DNA of 64,000 nucleotides from Filimonas lacunae (GCF_002355595.1 NZ_AP017422.1:682001-746000); one strand, 5' to 3'. Counted from the stretch's first letter, positions 18,076-27,003 are shown. The notes: a model not told the origin generated them from the letters alone. A program made the numbers and translations.

Positions 18076-18786
18076 TTAAGTGCTGATATAACGCACCAGG
18101 CTTCGCTTGGCTATAGGCAATAAAGTTTCTTCTATCGGAAAGGCCAGTGGCACATCAATAGCATACACGGCCGGGTTTGGTAGCATGCTTCTATTGCGTA
18201 TCAGTTCTGTTTTGATATGCTCATAGGTATTCACCATGGTGCGCCGCCAGGTGGCTATAAATTCTGTTTTAATACTGCGGTACTTTTCATCGTGGCGTTC
18301 AAATATGCTCAGGCGGTATTGATATACCAGCGTTTCTTTGGTTTTGTTGCCCGATAAAAACATGTATCCTTCGTTTAAATCCAATGGAATTAAACCAATA
18401 GGAGTGATGGTCATTTTATCCTCAACAAATTCATAAATTTCTGTACCGCTGGAAATAGTTACCTGAAGTTTATCAGCGGCATATTGAATAATTTCTTCCA
18501 GCTCTACCATCAGTTCATCATCTTCAATCATTTGCTCGTATAGCAGCTGCAATTGCTCAATCTGTATACCGGTTAACCGCTTGGGAAACTGTTCCTGCAG
18601 GTATCGTTTGTTTTTGCGGAATGCGAGCAGGTTATTGTGATGGAAGATAACATCGGCCAGTTGCGGGTACAATTTGTTCTGATCGAAGTATCTGGTTATT
18701 TCCTGTAAATAGGCCAGTAGCGTATACTTCTTTAGCTCAAAATCAATATATCCATCCGCAAACCATGTTTCAGATAAGTGTTGCAT
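18076..18786 (-). CDS. Conserved-looking cytoplasmic protein, function not recognised
   Basis: The 236-residue product has no signal peptide and no clear membrane helix. It is mixed alpha/beta, with a helical, Glu/Leu-rich centre (about 75-110: IEQLQLLYEQMIEDDELMVE) and a basic segment near FIATWRRTMVNTYEHIKTELIRNRS. I recognise no domain. It is the third gene of an apparent unit with the E2 and the DUF2490 protein (49-base gap), so it could be co-expressed with them. Codon use and composition look like the neighbours, which supports a real gene. Confidence 0.7.
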   Translation of the reverse strand: MQHLSETWFADGYIDFELKKYTLLAYLQEITRYFDQNKLYPQLADVIFHHNNLLAFRKNKRYLQEQFPKRLTGIQIEQLQLLYEQMIEDDELMVELEEIIQYAADKLQVTISSGTEIYEFVEDKMTITPIGLIPLDLNEGYMFLSGNKTKETLVYQYRLSIFERHDEKYRSIKTEFIATWRRTMVNTYEHIKTELIRNRSMLPNPAVYAIDVPLAFPIEETLLPIAKRSLVRYIST

Positions 18787-18835
18787 ACTGGTACATTTTA
18801 CTTATCCTGAATTTACAAAAAAATGGCCGATAAAA

Positions 18836-19570
18836 CTAATCCATAGTATTAGGGAAATGCTCCTTCTCAAAAATGCGTTTATCTAATGTAAACAGCAGGG
18901 ATGTTTGTATAAAGTTTTTGCCACTGCCATCATCGGCTTTTCTATAATCGAACTGACGTATCCAGCCAGCTTGTGCAGCTACTACTTTAGAAAACTGAAA
19001 ACCTGCTCCTGCAAAAAAGCGGTTACGTACAAAGAAGGGTGCTGTATTGGTAAAAAACACCTCATCAAAAGCACTTATATATAACGTTTTTGGAACGATA
19101 GAAGCGTGGTTGATAGGTACGATAGGATTAATCCGGTAACGGAAGCGATTAAAGAATTCACCGTTTATCCAACGTTGTTCTATCCGGTAACGATGTTCCA
19201 GTTTTACACGGTGAATGTTATTGCTGATCACTAACTGTTCCCATAAGCGCCATTCTTTTACTTGCATGGGAGTTTTAAAATTACCGGGAGTGCTATAGGT
19301 TTTATAGTCTCCGGTGCCCACCATTATAGTGGCTTTGTCTACCAGTTTGTATTGAATGCCGCCTTTAAATTCATGGTAATAGAAGTCGGTCGTAAGCTTT
19401 TGTGAGCGCGTTTGCGCTTCCAGCCACAACGAAAACTTTTTGTCCAGGCTTAACGATAAATTGGTAATATCCCATGAGCCCAGTTTGTCGTTCTGGGCAA
19501 GCGCTGATGCAGTAGTTAAAGGGAAAGCCATCATAAACATGATGGCTTTCCTATAGAAATTCAGTTTCAC
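18836..19570 (-). CDS. DUF2490 outer-membrane-type protein
   Basis: The 244-residue product has a signal peptide ending ASALAQ (about residue 25). The rest alternates hydrophobic and polar residues as in a beta-barrel, with the DUF2490 signature of an aromatic- and Arg-rich centre (VKLEHRYRIEQRWI, NRFRYRINPIVPI). DUF2490 proteins are Bacteroidota envelope proteins without assigned function. It starts 11 bases after the E2 stop on the same strand, which suggests co-transcription, though a functional link with a cytoplasmic dehydrogenase complex is not obvious. Confidence 0.8.
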   Translation of the reverse strand: MKLNFYRKAIMFMMAFPLTTASALAQNDKLGSWDITNLSLSLDKKFSLWLEAQTRSQKLTTDFYYHEFKGGIQYKLVDKATIMVGTGDYKTYSTPGNFKTPMQVKEWRLWEQLVISNNIHRVKLEHRYRIEQRWINGEFFNRFRYRINPIVPINHASIVPKTLYISAFDEVFFTNTAPFFVRNRFFAGAGFQFSKVVAAQAGWIRQFDYRKADDGSGKNFIQTSLLFTLDKRIFEKEHFPNTMD

Positions 19571-19581
19571 TATACTATTGA

Positions 19582-21042
19582 TTATAATACTCCTCTGTTA
19601 GGATCCCAGTTTTCAAATTCTTTGGCCACTTCTGATAAGAAAGATGCGCCAATGCTGCCGTCAACAATACGATGATCGTAGCTCATGCTCAGGTACATCA
19701 TATGACGGATGCCAATGGTATCGCCTTGCTCGGTTTCAATTACCACCGCACGCTTTTTAATAGCACCTACGGCCAGGATAGCTACCTGTGGCTGGCTGAT
19801 AATAGGAGTACCCATCAGGCTGCCAAAAGTGCCCACATTGGTAAGAGTGAATGTTCCTCCCTGGGTATCATCTGGTTTTAAGCGGTTGTTACGGGCGCTG
19901 TCGGCCATAAAGTTCACCGCCTTGCTTAAGCCTACCAGGTTCAGGTAATCGGCGTTTTTAATTACAGGTACAATCAGGTTACCGGAAGGTAATGCTGTTG
20001 CCATACCTATATTGATGTCCTTTTTCAGGATGATTTTATCGCCATCTACCGAGCTATTGATAATAGGGTAACGCTTAATAACACGCGCTATACAATCAAT
20101 AAACAGCGGGGTAAAGGTTATTTTGGTATTCTCTCTTTTTTCAAAGTCTTTCTTCACCCTGTCGCGCCATTGTACCATATTGGTAACATCTGCTTCGGCA
20201 AAGCTGGTAACGTGCGGGCTGGTGTGTACGCTGTCTACCATGTGTTTGGCAATCAGCTTACGCATGCGGTCCATTTCTATAATTTCCACATTACCGGTTG
20301 GATAAGTTACGGGAGCCTGAGTAGTAGTTGCTGTAACAGCGGTTTGTGGCACTGTGGTTTTAGGTTCAGTGACTGCCGGGGTAGTTGTTTCAGGTGCTAC
20401 GGTTGGCTGTTCTGTGCTAACAGGTTGTGCCACCGGTTCTGGCGTAGTTGTAGCAGCTACTGGATCCACCACGTTGTTTTCAACAACAGGTTGTGGCAAA
20501 GTGCCAGCGTTACGTTGGGCCACATATTGTAAAATATCTTTTTTGGTAACGCGGCCATCGTTGCCTGTTCCTGGAATTTTTTCCAGTTCGGCCAGGCTGA
20601 TGCCTTCGCTATTCACAATATTCAATACTAATGGAGAGTAAAAACGTGCTCCGCCGGTAGCAGGTGCAGCGTTTTCTACTGCTGGTGCATGCACAGGTTC
20701 CTGAGGTACAAAAGGTACTTCTGGCTCAGGTTCTTCTGTCACCCGTTCTGAAATAGCTGGCGCTTGCTCTGGTGCTGCAGGCGTTTCAACTGGTGCAACG
20801 GCAGCTGTTTCTATACGGGCTATAACAGTACCGATAGGAACTACGTCGTTCTCGTTAAACAGTACTTCGGTTATAACACCCGCTGCGGTAGAAGGCACTT
20901 CACTGTCTACCTTATCGGTAGCAATTTCAAGCACGGTTTCTTCCAGCTCAACAGTGTCGCCGGTTTTTTTATGCCACCTTAACACAGTGGCTTCCATAAT
21001 ACTTTCACCCAATTTGGGCATCACCAGGTCTACTAACGCCAT
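19582..21042 (-). CDS. 2-oxo acid dehydrogenase E2 acyltransferase (branched-chain/acetyl type)
   Basis: The 486-residue protein has the full E2 plan. An N-terminal lipoyl domain (1-78) carries the lipoylated Lys-44 in EIATDKVDSE. An acidic Pro/Ala/Glu linker leads to a peripheral-subunit-binding domain (about 132-170: FYSPLVLNIVNSEGISLAELEKIPGTGNDGRVTKKDI). A second Pro/Thr/Val-rich linker (about 180-245) precedes the catalytic domain, which ends in SYDHRIVDG with the active His. It passes acyl groups to CoA and binds E1 and E3. The PSBD type and TNVGTFGS suggest a branched-chain or pyruvate complex rather than 2-oxoglutarate. E1 genes are not adjacent; E3 is at 46550-47959. Confidence 0.93.
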   Translation of the reverse strand: MALVDLVMPKLGESIMEATVLRWHKKTGDTVELEETVLEIATDKVDSEVPSTAAGVITEVLFNENDVVPIGTVIARIETAAVAPVETPAAPEQAPAISERVTEEPEPEVPFVPQEPVHAPAVENAAPATGGARFYSPLVLNIVNSEGISLAELEKIPGTGNDGRVTKKDILQYVAQRNAGTLPQPVVENNVVDPVAATTTPEPVAQPVSTEQPTVAPETTTPAVTEPKTTVPQTAVTATTTQAPVTYPTGNVEIIEMDRMRKLIAKHMVDSVHTSPHVTSFAEADVTNMVQWRDRVKKDFEKRENTKITFTPLFIDCIARVIKRYPIINSSVDGDKIILKKDINIGMATALPSGNLIVPVIKNADYLNLVGLSKAVNFMADSARNNRLKPDDTQGGTFTLTNVGTFGSLMGTPIISQPQVAILAVGAIKKRAVVIETEQGDTIGIRHMMYLSMSYDHRIVDGSIGASFLSEVAKEFENWDPNRGVL

Positions 21043-21087
21043 GCAATAATTTTTTAAATTTCAATGGGGGGCAATCGTTTCCGGCGT

Positions 21088-21095
21088 CAAATGTA
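21088..21095 (-). promoter_or_regulatory. -7 promoter box for the E2 gene
   Basis: Minus-strand TACATTTG is a perfect TAnnTTTG match, 45 bases before the ATG. The same octamer precedes the DoxX, glutaminyl cyclase and DUF151 genes at similar distances. Confidence 0.55.
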
Positions 21096-21156
21096 TAATA
21101 TATGTTTCAAAAAGTAGAACGCGGGGAAAAAGTACAAGCATTTGATACCTATTCAC

Positions 21157-21202
21157 AACCGGATAGCATAAATAGTCATTTGTTTATATCCGGTTTTTTT
21201 TT
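21157..21202 (+). terminator. Orphan terminator-like hairpin in the E2/OMP gap
   Basis: A 9-bp perfect stem (AACCGGATA, 21157-21165, with TATCCGGTT, 21187-21195) is followed by an uninterrupted T-run. It is oriented on the plus strand, yet no plus-strand gene ends before it: the E2 gene upstream runs the other way. The stretch 21096-21202 could therefore encode a short untranslated RNA. The remaining gap up to 21298 shows nothing else. Confidence 0.5.
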
Positions 21203-21298
21203 GTTGACGAAAAAGCGTTTAAAAGGGCCGAATCTCCTGTTTTTATACCCTAAAAAGGTGCTTATGGATAGATTTTTAGCGATAAACGATGAAAAATA

Positions 21299-21306
21299 TA
21301 TATTTG
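21299..21306 (+). promoter_or_regulatory. -7 promoter box for the outer-membrane protein gene
   Basis: TATATTTG is a perfect TAnnTTTG match, 36 bases before ATG 21343. It lies inside the longer reading frame that begins at 21289, so it argues for the downstream start. Confidence 0.6.
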
Positions 21307-21342
21307 ACAATACAATTAACTCTAAACCTTAGACTCACTGTT

Positions 21343-22035
21343 ATGAAAAGTATCGTAACCAAATTCACCATTAAAACTGTGCTTTCTGCCATTCTGTTGC
21401 TTTCTGTTTATCATGCCACAGCCCAAAGTGACGATTCCCGTATTCGTATTGCCTTAAACGGTGGCTGGGGATATCATATTGCTAAAACTGCCTCAGGATT
21501 ATCACAAAGCGAGAAGGATTATATCAACAAATTACGTTCGGGTTTTGTATATGGAGGGGACGTAATGTATTTTTTTGGAAAAAATTGGGGTGTAGGAGTT
21601 AAATTCAGCCGTTTTAGTAAAGGAGTATCTGTTGGGGCAAATGGGAATATTAGCGGATTTTCTGAAACCACCAAATCCACCAACTTTATAGGCGCCACCT
21701 TTGGCGGACGTGTAAATAATAGCAGCGAAACAGGAGCGTTGATACTGGGAATATCTTTAGGTTACCTGGGCTATACCGAAGAAGGCACTTATCTGAGTTT
21801 GCCTTACCAGATGACAGGCGGTACAGTAGGAGCTGTTACAGAAATAGGTTATGATTTTAAAGTATCCGATCATATTGCCTTAGGGGCGCAATTGTCTTAT
21901 TTAAGTGGCACGTTAAGGCGTGCGCATTATATTGTGGTGGCTGATAACAGAGACGAAACCAGTAGCCTGGAAGATGGTCAGGCAGAAGGTCTTAGCCGTA
22001 TAGAATTATCGGCAGGTATTCGATTTAACTTTTAA
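21343..22035 (+). CDS. Outer-membrane beta-barrel protein
   Basis: The 230-residue product starts MKSIVTKFTIK and has a signal peptide ending HATAQ (about residue 28). The mature part is Gly- and aromatic-rich with alternating strands (NGGWGYHIA, GGDVMYFFGKNWGVGVKFSRF, GALILGISLGYLGY, LGAQLSYLSG) and ends IELSAGIRFNF with the C-terminal Phe expected by the BAM machinery. It is a small eight-stranded OmpA/OmpW-like barrel of unknown role. The start at 21343 is supported by the promoter box and the signal peptide. An OsmC gene follows after 5 bases. Confidence 0.8.
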   Translation: MKSIVTKFTIKTVLSAILLLSVYHATAQSDDSRIRIALNGGWGYHIAKTASGLSQSEKDYINKLRSGFVYGGDVMYFFGKNWGVGVKFSRFSKGVSVGANGNISGFSETTKSTNFIGATFGGRVNNSSETGALILGISLGYLGYTEEGTYLSLPYQMTGGTVGAVTEIGYDFKVSDHIALGAQLSYLSGTLRRAHYIVVADNRDETSSLEDGQAEGLSRIELSAGIRFNF

Positions 22036-22040
22036 CAAAT

Positions 22041-22523
22041 ATGAGCAACAAGCAACATACCTATGCACTTACAGTTACCTGGACTGGCAATAAAGGCCTG
22101 GGAACCGGTGGGTACACGGTATATAACAGAGATCATATTATTCAGGCCGGGGATAAAATCACTATTCCCGGCTCTTCCGATCCTGCTTTCCGGGGCGATA
22201 TAAGCCGGTATAATCCGGAAGAGCTTTTGGTGGCTTCTTTATCATCCTGTCATATGCTGTGGTATTTGCACCTGTGTGCCGAAGCGGGTGTTGTGGTAAC
22301 TGCTTATGAAGACAAGGCTACAGGCATTATGGAAGAAACCGCCAACGGGGGCGGGCATTTTACAGAAGTAACGCTGCATCCAGTCATTACTGTAGCAGAA
22401 GCTGCCATGATACCTTTGGCAGATAGCCTGCACCAGAAAGCGAATGAACTTTGCTTTATTGCTAACTCCTGTAAATTTCCTGTGCATCATCAGGCACAGT
22501 ATCATACCTATGAAGTAAAATAA
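22041..22523 (+). CDS. OsmC-family peroxiredoxin-like protein
   Basis: The 160-residue protein belongs to the OsmC/Ohr superfamily, which reduces organic hydroperoxides or persulfides through cysteines. Key segments are NPEELLVASLSSCHMLWYLHL (Cys-70, preceded by the Glu of the family) and NELCFIANSCKFPV (Cys-138 and Cys-144). The second cysteine position is as in the OsmC/YhfA branch rather than a strict Ohr. It starts 5 bases after the barrel gene and a lipoprotein gene follows 34 bases on, so the three may form one transcript ended by the hairpin at 23307. Confidence 0.87.
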   Translation: MSNKQHTYALTVTWTGNKGLGTGGYTVYNRDHIIQAGDKITIPGSSDPAFRGDISRYNPEELLVASLSSCHMLWYLHLCAEAGVVVTAYEDKATGIMEETANGGGHFTEVTLHPVITVAEAAMIPLADSLHQKANELCFIANSCKFPVHHQAQYHTYEVK

Positions 22524-22557
22524 TTTCACCCATCATAAACAAGCAAACCTTTAAAAA

Positions 22558-23283
22558 ATGAAAACAACAATTGGCATCATCAGTTTATGCATTGCTTTAG
22601 GAGCCCTCTCTTGTAAAAAAGAATCGTCGGAAACTACGTTAGAAACCAATTATACAGGCGTATACAAAACTTCCGCAACAGTCACGTTTAATGCTCCAAC
22701 GTTATATACTTCTGGTCATACTACCAACTCAAAGGATTCCATTCTGTCTTTAATGACAAATGCCCGGGATTCGGCCATGTTTATATTTGGCACACCTAAG
22801 GATAGTTTGTATCCACTAACGTTGAAGCTGGATATGGATGCAGATACGGCATTTATTGCGTACACTGTAGCAAACTACAAGGCCAATGTACAGAATGTAA
22901 ATAGTAATGAGATATCATTACTAGGCACGGATTCAGTGGTGAACTCCTATGCGCTCAGTTATTCTTATAATGCATTAACAGACTCTTTATGCGATGCATT
23001 ATTAGATAGCTCTGAACTGAATCGTCATTACAATATTTCTGATAAAAGATATAAGGTCTATACTGCACATTTTACTATAAAAAAGGAGAATGGTAAACTG
23101 TATATTCCTATTACGTATGTGTATGTGAAGGTGCCGCTGCTTTTGCCATCTGGTTACCTGAGTTCCTTCGCCACCTCCTGGACCAGGCTGTGGACAGAGT
23201 TTAATACTAAAGGCATACAGCAGTTACCTATCAACTCTTCTGTAGTGGTGCAAACAGGGAAGGTAGAATTGATAAAGCAATAA
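22558..23283 (+). CDS. Putative lipoprotein, unknown function
   Basis: The 241-residue product has a lipoprotein signal with lipobox ALSC at Cys-19, followed by KKESSET. The mature part is Ser/Thr/Tyr-rich and predicted mostly beta, without a recognised domain. It looks like one of the many lineage-specific surface or periplasmic lipoproteins of Bacteroidota. Codon use matches the surroundings. Confidence 0.75.
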   Translation: MKTTIGIISLCIALGALSCKKESSETTLETNYTGVYKTSATVTFNAPTLYTSGHTTNSKDSILSLMTNARDSAMFIFGTPKDSLYPLTLKLDMDADTAFIAYTVANYKANVQNVNSNEISLLGTDSVVNSYALSYSYNALTDSLCDALLDSSELNRHYNISDKRYKVYTAHFTIKKENGKLYIPITYVYVKVPLLLPSGYLSSFATSWTRLWTEFNTKGIQQLPINSSVVVQTGKVELIKQ

Positions 23284-23306
23284 GCTTTGCAACGATATAA
23301 AGTATA

Positions 23307-23348
23307 TAAAAACAAGAGCTGCTAATACTTTAGCAGCTCTTGTTTTTA
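23307..23348. terminator. Bidirectional terminator, 19-bp perfect stem
   Basis: Arms 23307-23325 and 23330-23348 pair perfectly around a 4-base loop and have T-runs on both strands. It sits between the convergent lipoprotein (stop 23283) and cinA (stop 23353). Confidence 0.9.
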
Positions 23349-23352
23349 TAGC

Positions 23353-24627
23353 TTAATGTGTTTGTATAAACTTACGTAGCATATTCAAAGCGTTGATCGC
23401 AGTCATTTCAATATTTCGCATCCTGTCGTAACGAAACTGAAACTTACGGGTTTCGGTATGTTGGGCATTACCCACCGCTACCCATACTGTTCCTACGGGC
23501 TTTTCGTGTGTTCCTCCATCGGGGCCCATGATACCTGAAACAGCAATGGCGTAATCGGTATTCATTACCCGTAAAATACCGGTGAGCATCTGGGTTACGG
23601 TTTCTTCGCTTACTGCGCCGGTGGTGGTAAAGGTTTCCGGTGTTACGTTTAAAACGGTTTCTTTTATTTTATTGGAGTAGCTTACCACGCTGCCATTGAA
23701 CCAGGCAGATGCGCCGGGCATAGCAGTGATTAAATGAGAAATGTACCCCCCGGTGCAGCTTTCCGCTGTGGCCATGGTTTGTTTTCTCTCCAGTAACAGT
23801 TTGCCTACCATGGCTTGTATAGAAATATCTTCATTCACCACCATCACATCCTGCACATAGGTTTGGAGTAAGGTAAACTGCTCTTCGAGTGTAGAGATAA
23901 TATGTTGCTCACCCTTTTCGCCACGTGCTGTAAGTCTAAGCCTTACCATGCCATAGTGGGGTAGATAAGCTAGTTTGATAAAGCCGGGTAAGGCGGTTTC
24001 AAATTCCTGAATGCGATCTGCCAGATCCGATTCGCCAATGCCGGCGGTAAGCAGGTAGCGGTGGGCTACAATGCCCGGATTAAAGCGTTCCTGTAAAAGG
24101 GGTATGACATGTTTGGTCATGATGCCCTGCATTTCGTGTGGCACGCCTGGCAGGGAAATAAATACACGGTTATCCTTTTCAAACAGCATACCCGGTGCGG
24201 TGCCGCGTTCGTTGCTTAATACGGTGCATACATCAGGCACATCTGCCTGATGGCGGTTGCGGTCGGTAAGCGGTCTTTTCAGTATTTGTGTAAATAGCTG
24301 CTCCAGGTGTTGCAGAGTAGGCTCATGCCTTACCAGCTTACCATTGAAATATTGGCAGAGCAGGGGTTTGGTAATATCGTCGGCAGTGGGGCCAAGGCCA
24401 CCGGTAATTAATATAATCTGTGCACGTTTGCTTTCCTGGTCCAGGGCTTCCCATATATCTTCCCAGGTGTCGCCCACAGCAACACGGTGGTGTACGTTAA
24501 AGCCTGCCAGGTTTAACTGTTGCGCCATCCAGGCGCTGTTGGTATCCACAACCTGTCCTATCAATAGTTCATCTCCAATGGTTATTATAGATACTTTTGC
24601 TGGTGTGGCAGTAGTATTATTCTCCAT
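23353..24627 (-). CDS. cinA: CinA-family protein (NMN deamidase / MoCF domain)
   Basis: The 424-residue protein has an N-terminal molybdopterin-binding-like COG1058 domain (ITIGDELLIGQVVDTNSAWMA, ITGGLGPTADDIT, SLPGVPHEMQGIM) and a C-terminal CinA amidohydrolase domain (AESCTGGYISHLIT, VVSYSNKIKETVL, AVSGIMGPDGG). In other bacteria such two-domain proteins hydrolyse ADP-ribose and deamidate nicotinamide mononucleotide in pyridine-nucleotide salvage. The start at 24627 is chosen because the 62-residue upstream extension lacks any family similarity and would overlap the divergent dacB gene. A natural-competence role is not implied. Confidence 0.92.
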   Translation of the reverse strand: MENNTTATPAKVSIITIGDELLIGQVVDTNSAWMAQQLNLAGFNVHHRVAVGDTWEDIWEALDQESKRAQIILITGGLGPTADDITKPLLCQYFNGKLVRHEPTLQHLEQLFTQILKRPLTDRNRHQADVPDVCTVLSNERGTAPGMLFEKDNRVFISLPGVPHEMQGIMTKHVIPLLQERFNPGIVAHRYLLTAGIGESDLADRIQEFETALPGFIKLAYLPHYGMVRLRLTARGEKGEQHIISTLEEQFTLLQTYVQDVMVVNEDISIQAMVGKLLLERKQTMATAESCTGGYISHLITAMPGASAWFNGSVVSYSNKIKETVLNVTPETFTTTGAVSEETVTQMLTGILRVMNTDYAIAVSGIMGPDGGTHEKPVGTVWVAVGNAQHTETRKFQFRYDRMRNIEMTAINALNMLRKFIQTH

Positions 24628-24698
24628 GCGAATGGTTAATTTTAGTGCAAGGTAAGAAGGAGTGGGGGAGTGTAAATTGAATAAACGAAAAAAAGGCC

Positions 24699-26111
24699 AT
24701 GAACAAAATAATTGCCAGTATCCTGTTACTGCTGTTGAGTAGCCCCTATATACAGGCGCAAAACGTATCTGCCCGGTTGCAAAAGGCCTTACAGCAATTA
24801 CAGGCAGATGCACAGATGGAGCATGCGTTGTTGGGTTTTTACGTAGAGAATACCGAAACCGGCGAAGTGCTGTGTAACATCAATGGCAATATAGGCATGG
24901 CTCCCGCCAGCACACAAAAAGTGGTTACTGCCGCAGCCGCACTGGATTTGCTGGGCAGCAATTTCAGATATGCTACCATATTAGGTAGTGATGGTACTGT
25001 GAGCGACGGTACATTACAGGGAAATGTGTATTTATCAGGCCAGGGCGATCCTACTTTAGGTAGCAGTCGGTATCCGGCCACCACCCGTAAATTGGTATTA
25101 CAAAGGCTGGTCGATGCTTTTGTCAATAAAGGCATCCACACGGTTACCGGCAAGTTATTGCTGGATAATTCCCGGTTTAGCTATCAGTCAACGCCAGGTG
25201 GGTGGATATGGGATGATATTGGGAATTATTATGGTGCCGGCTCCTGGGCTTTGAACTGGAATGAAAACACGTACGATCTGTTGCTGAAGCCGGGAAAAAA
25301 GGAAGGAGAAGAGGTGGATATAACGGGAAGTGTGCCTGAATTGCAAGCTGCTATCGTAAACAGCTTATTAAAAACAGGAAAACCGGGTAGCGGCGATAAC
25401 GGCTACATTTATATGGCGCCTTACGCCAGCATGGGGTTTGCAGAAGGTACGGTGCCGCCTGGTAGCAGTTTTAAAATATCCGGGGCCTTGCCTAATCCGG
25501 CTTTTCAACTGGGGGGCGAGCTGCAAAAAACGCTGGAGCAAAGCAAAATAACCGTTGCAGGTGGTGTAGAGGTAATTACGCAACCCGATGCTGTAAAGTA
25601 TACCGGCAGTCAAATAGTGGAAGCCCTGGACACGTTATATTCACCCACATTGGATAGTATGGTATACTGGTTTTTACAAAAAAGCATCAATCTTTATGGG
25701 GAAGCTTTACTAAAAACCTTGCCTGCTCAGCAGGGCCAATTGGGTTCTACTGAAAATGGGGTAAAGTTGGTAAAAGACTTCTGGAAGCAAAACGGTATAG
25801 AGCCTTCCGCGCTGAAAATAGCGGATGGCTGTGGCCTATCTCCGCAAAACAGGGTAACACCCAAGGCGTTGGTAAGTGTGTTGCAATATGCTGCTAAAAA
25901 GCCCTGGTTCAATAGCTTTTACGCGGCACTGCCCTTGTATAATAGCATGAAAATGAAAAGCGGCACTATTGGAGGTTGTAAAGCTTTTACTGGATACCAT
26001 ACTGCTAAGAATGGTACCCAGTATACTTTTGCCATCATTATTAATAACTACGATGGTAGCGTAAGTTCGGTGATTCAAAAGATGTATAAAGTGCTTGACG
26101 AGCTAAAATAA
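24699..26111 (+). CDS. dacB: D-alanyl-D-alanine carboxypeptidase/endopeptidase (PBP4 type, peptidase S13)
   Basis: The 470-residue protein has a signal peptide (about 1-21, ending IQAQ). It carries penicillin-binding motifs: the nucleophile box STQK (Ser-71, Lys-74), the DGCGLSPQNR block in place of the usual DGSGLSxxN, and the KSGT box (MKSGTIGGCKAFTGY) near the C-terminus. It trims or cuts cross-links in periplasmic peptidoglycan. The Ser-to-Cys change in DGSG is not at the catalytic Ser, so activity is probably kept. It is divergent from cinA, and its stop is 4 bases from the convergent thioesterase stop. Confidence 0.9.
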   Translation: MNKIIASILLLLLSSPYIQAQNVSARLQKALQQLQADAQMEHALLGFYVENTETGEVLCNINGNIGMAPASTQKVVTAAAALDLLGSNFRYATILGSDGTVSDGTLQGNVYLSGQGDPTLGSSRYPATTRKLVLQRLVDAFVNKGIHTVTGKLLLDNSRFSYQSTPGGWIWDDIGNYYGAGSWALNWNENTYDLLLKPGKKEGEEVDITGSVPELQAAIVNSLLKTGKPGSGDNGYIYMAPYASMGFAEGTVPPGSSFKISGALPNPAFQLGGELQKTLEQSKITVAGGVEVITQPDAVKYTGSQIVEALDTLYSPTLDSMVYWFLQKSINLYGEALLKTLPAQQGQLGSTENGVKLVKDFWKQNGIEPSALKIADGCGLSPQNRVTPKALVSVLQYAAKKPWFNSFYAALPLYNSMKMKSGTIGGCKAFTGYHTAKNGTQYTFAIIINNYDGSVSSVIQKMYKVLDELK

Positions 26112-26114
26112 CCG

Positions 26115-26534
26115 TTAAGCCTTCGGTTCAAAATAAGGGGCCAGGCGTGAACGCAGTTCTTCAGGGATGACTGTTTTTTTCCAGGTTTTCATTTCCAGGA
26201 AATACAGCAACACCTTACCAGACGTAAGCATTTTGCCTTGTTCATTAAATACTTCCTGGTGAAATTCAATTTTATGATCGGTGGGAAGCTCCCGTATCTG
26301 TGTTTTGATAGTGATTAAATCATCGTAAGTGGCCGAACGCAGGTATTTAATGTTCAGTTCTACCACCGGCATCATTACACCCGATAATTCCATGTCTTTA
26401 TACGTATACCCCAGCTGGCGTATACATTCTACCCGTCCTACTTCAAAATATTGTGCATAATTGCCATAATACACCACGTTCATCTGATCGGTTTCTGCAT
26501 ACCGTACACGCACCTGAGTTGTTGATTCGTACAT
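26115..26534 (-). CDS. Acyl-CoA thioesterase, 4-hydroxybenzoyl-CoA thioesterase/YbgC type
   Basis: The 139-residue hot-dog-fold protein has the signature RYAETDQMNVVYYGNYAQYFE, in which Asp-16 is the catalytic acid, and a second strand set VVELNIKYLRSATYDDLITI typical of YbgC/FadM enzymes. It hydrolyses acyl-CoA thioesters in the cytoplasm; the chain length is unknown. It lies 12 bases after the DoxX stop on the same strand and is probably its partner in one transcript. Confidence 0.9.
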   Translation of the reverse strand: MYESTTQVRVRYAETDQMNVVYYGNYAQYFEVGRVECIRQLGYTYKDMELSGVMMPVVELNIKYLRSATYDDLITIKTQIRELPTDHKIEFHQEVFNEQGKMLTSGKVLLYFLEMKTWKKTVIPEELRSRLAPYFEPKA

Positions 26535-26546
26535 AGTTGCAAATTA

Positions 26547-26954
26547 TTACCCTCTCATCATTCCGTCAACACTTACTTTACCAGGGCCACAAAACAGCAG
26601 CACAAAAAACGCGGTACAGTACATTACTGCCGATTCGGCCTGTTGAAAATTACCGGCATGCGCTTTAAAAATGGCTACCAGCATGGTTATAATTAAGGGA
26701 ATAGCAGCAAAACGTGTAAAAAGCCCCAGCACTATAAATAAGCTACAAAATACTTCTGCAAAAATCACCAGTATCAATGATGCCTTGGAGCCTATGCCCA
26801 TAAAGTTGATAAAATGAGCCGCCCTCACCGGAAAGTTCATCAGTTTATCCATGCCATGATTCAATAACAGCAGGCCACCAAAAGCAATACGGAGTAATAA
26901 CATGGAAAAATTGAACATTCCTTCACTGTACTGGATAGATAATAGTCTCTTCAT
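26547..26954 (-). CDS. DoxX-family membrane protein
   Basis: The 135-residue protein has four transmembrane helices (about 15-32, 55-75, 78-95 and 105-125). It matches the DoxX pattern: LLRIAFGGLLLLNHGMDKL in helix 1, then ILVIFAEVFCSLFIVLGLFTRFAAIPLIITM. DoxX proteins are associated with quinone or thiol redox chemistry in membranes, but a specific function is not known here. A TACATTTG promoter box lies 49 bases upstream. Confidence 0.88.
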   Translation of the reverse strand: MKRLLSIQYSEGMFNFSMLLLRIAFGGLLLLNHGMDKLMNFPVRAAHFINFMGIGSKASLILVIFAEVFCSLFIVLGLFTRFAAIPLIITMLVAIFKAHAGNFQQAESAVMYCTAFFVLLFCGPGKVSVDGMMRG

Positions 26955-27003
26955 CGGATTGGTTTATCAAATTGGTTAAAACGATTTCTTCACACTGCGG
27001 GCA

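Noticed and set aside
24628-24813. 62-residue N-terminal extension of CinA
   Set aside because: It overlaps the first 115 bases of the divergent dacB gene and has no similarity to the CinA N-terminus.
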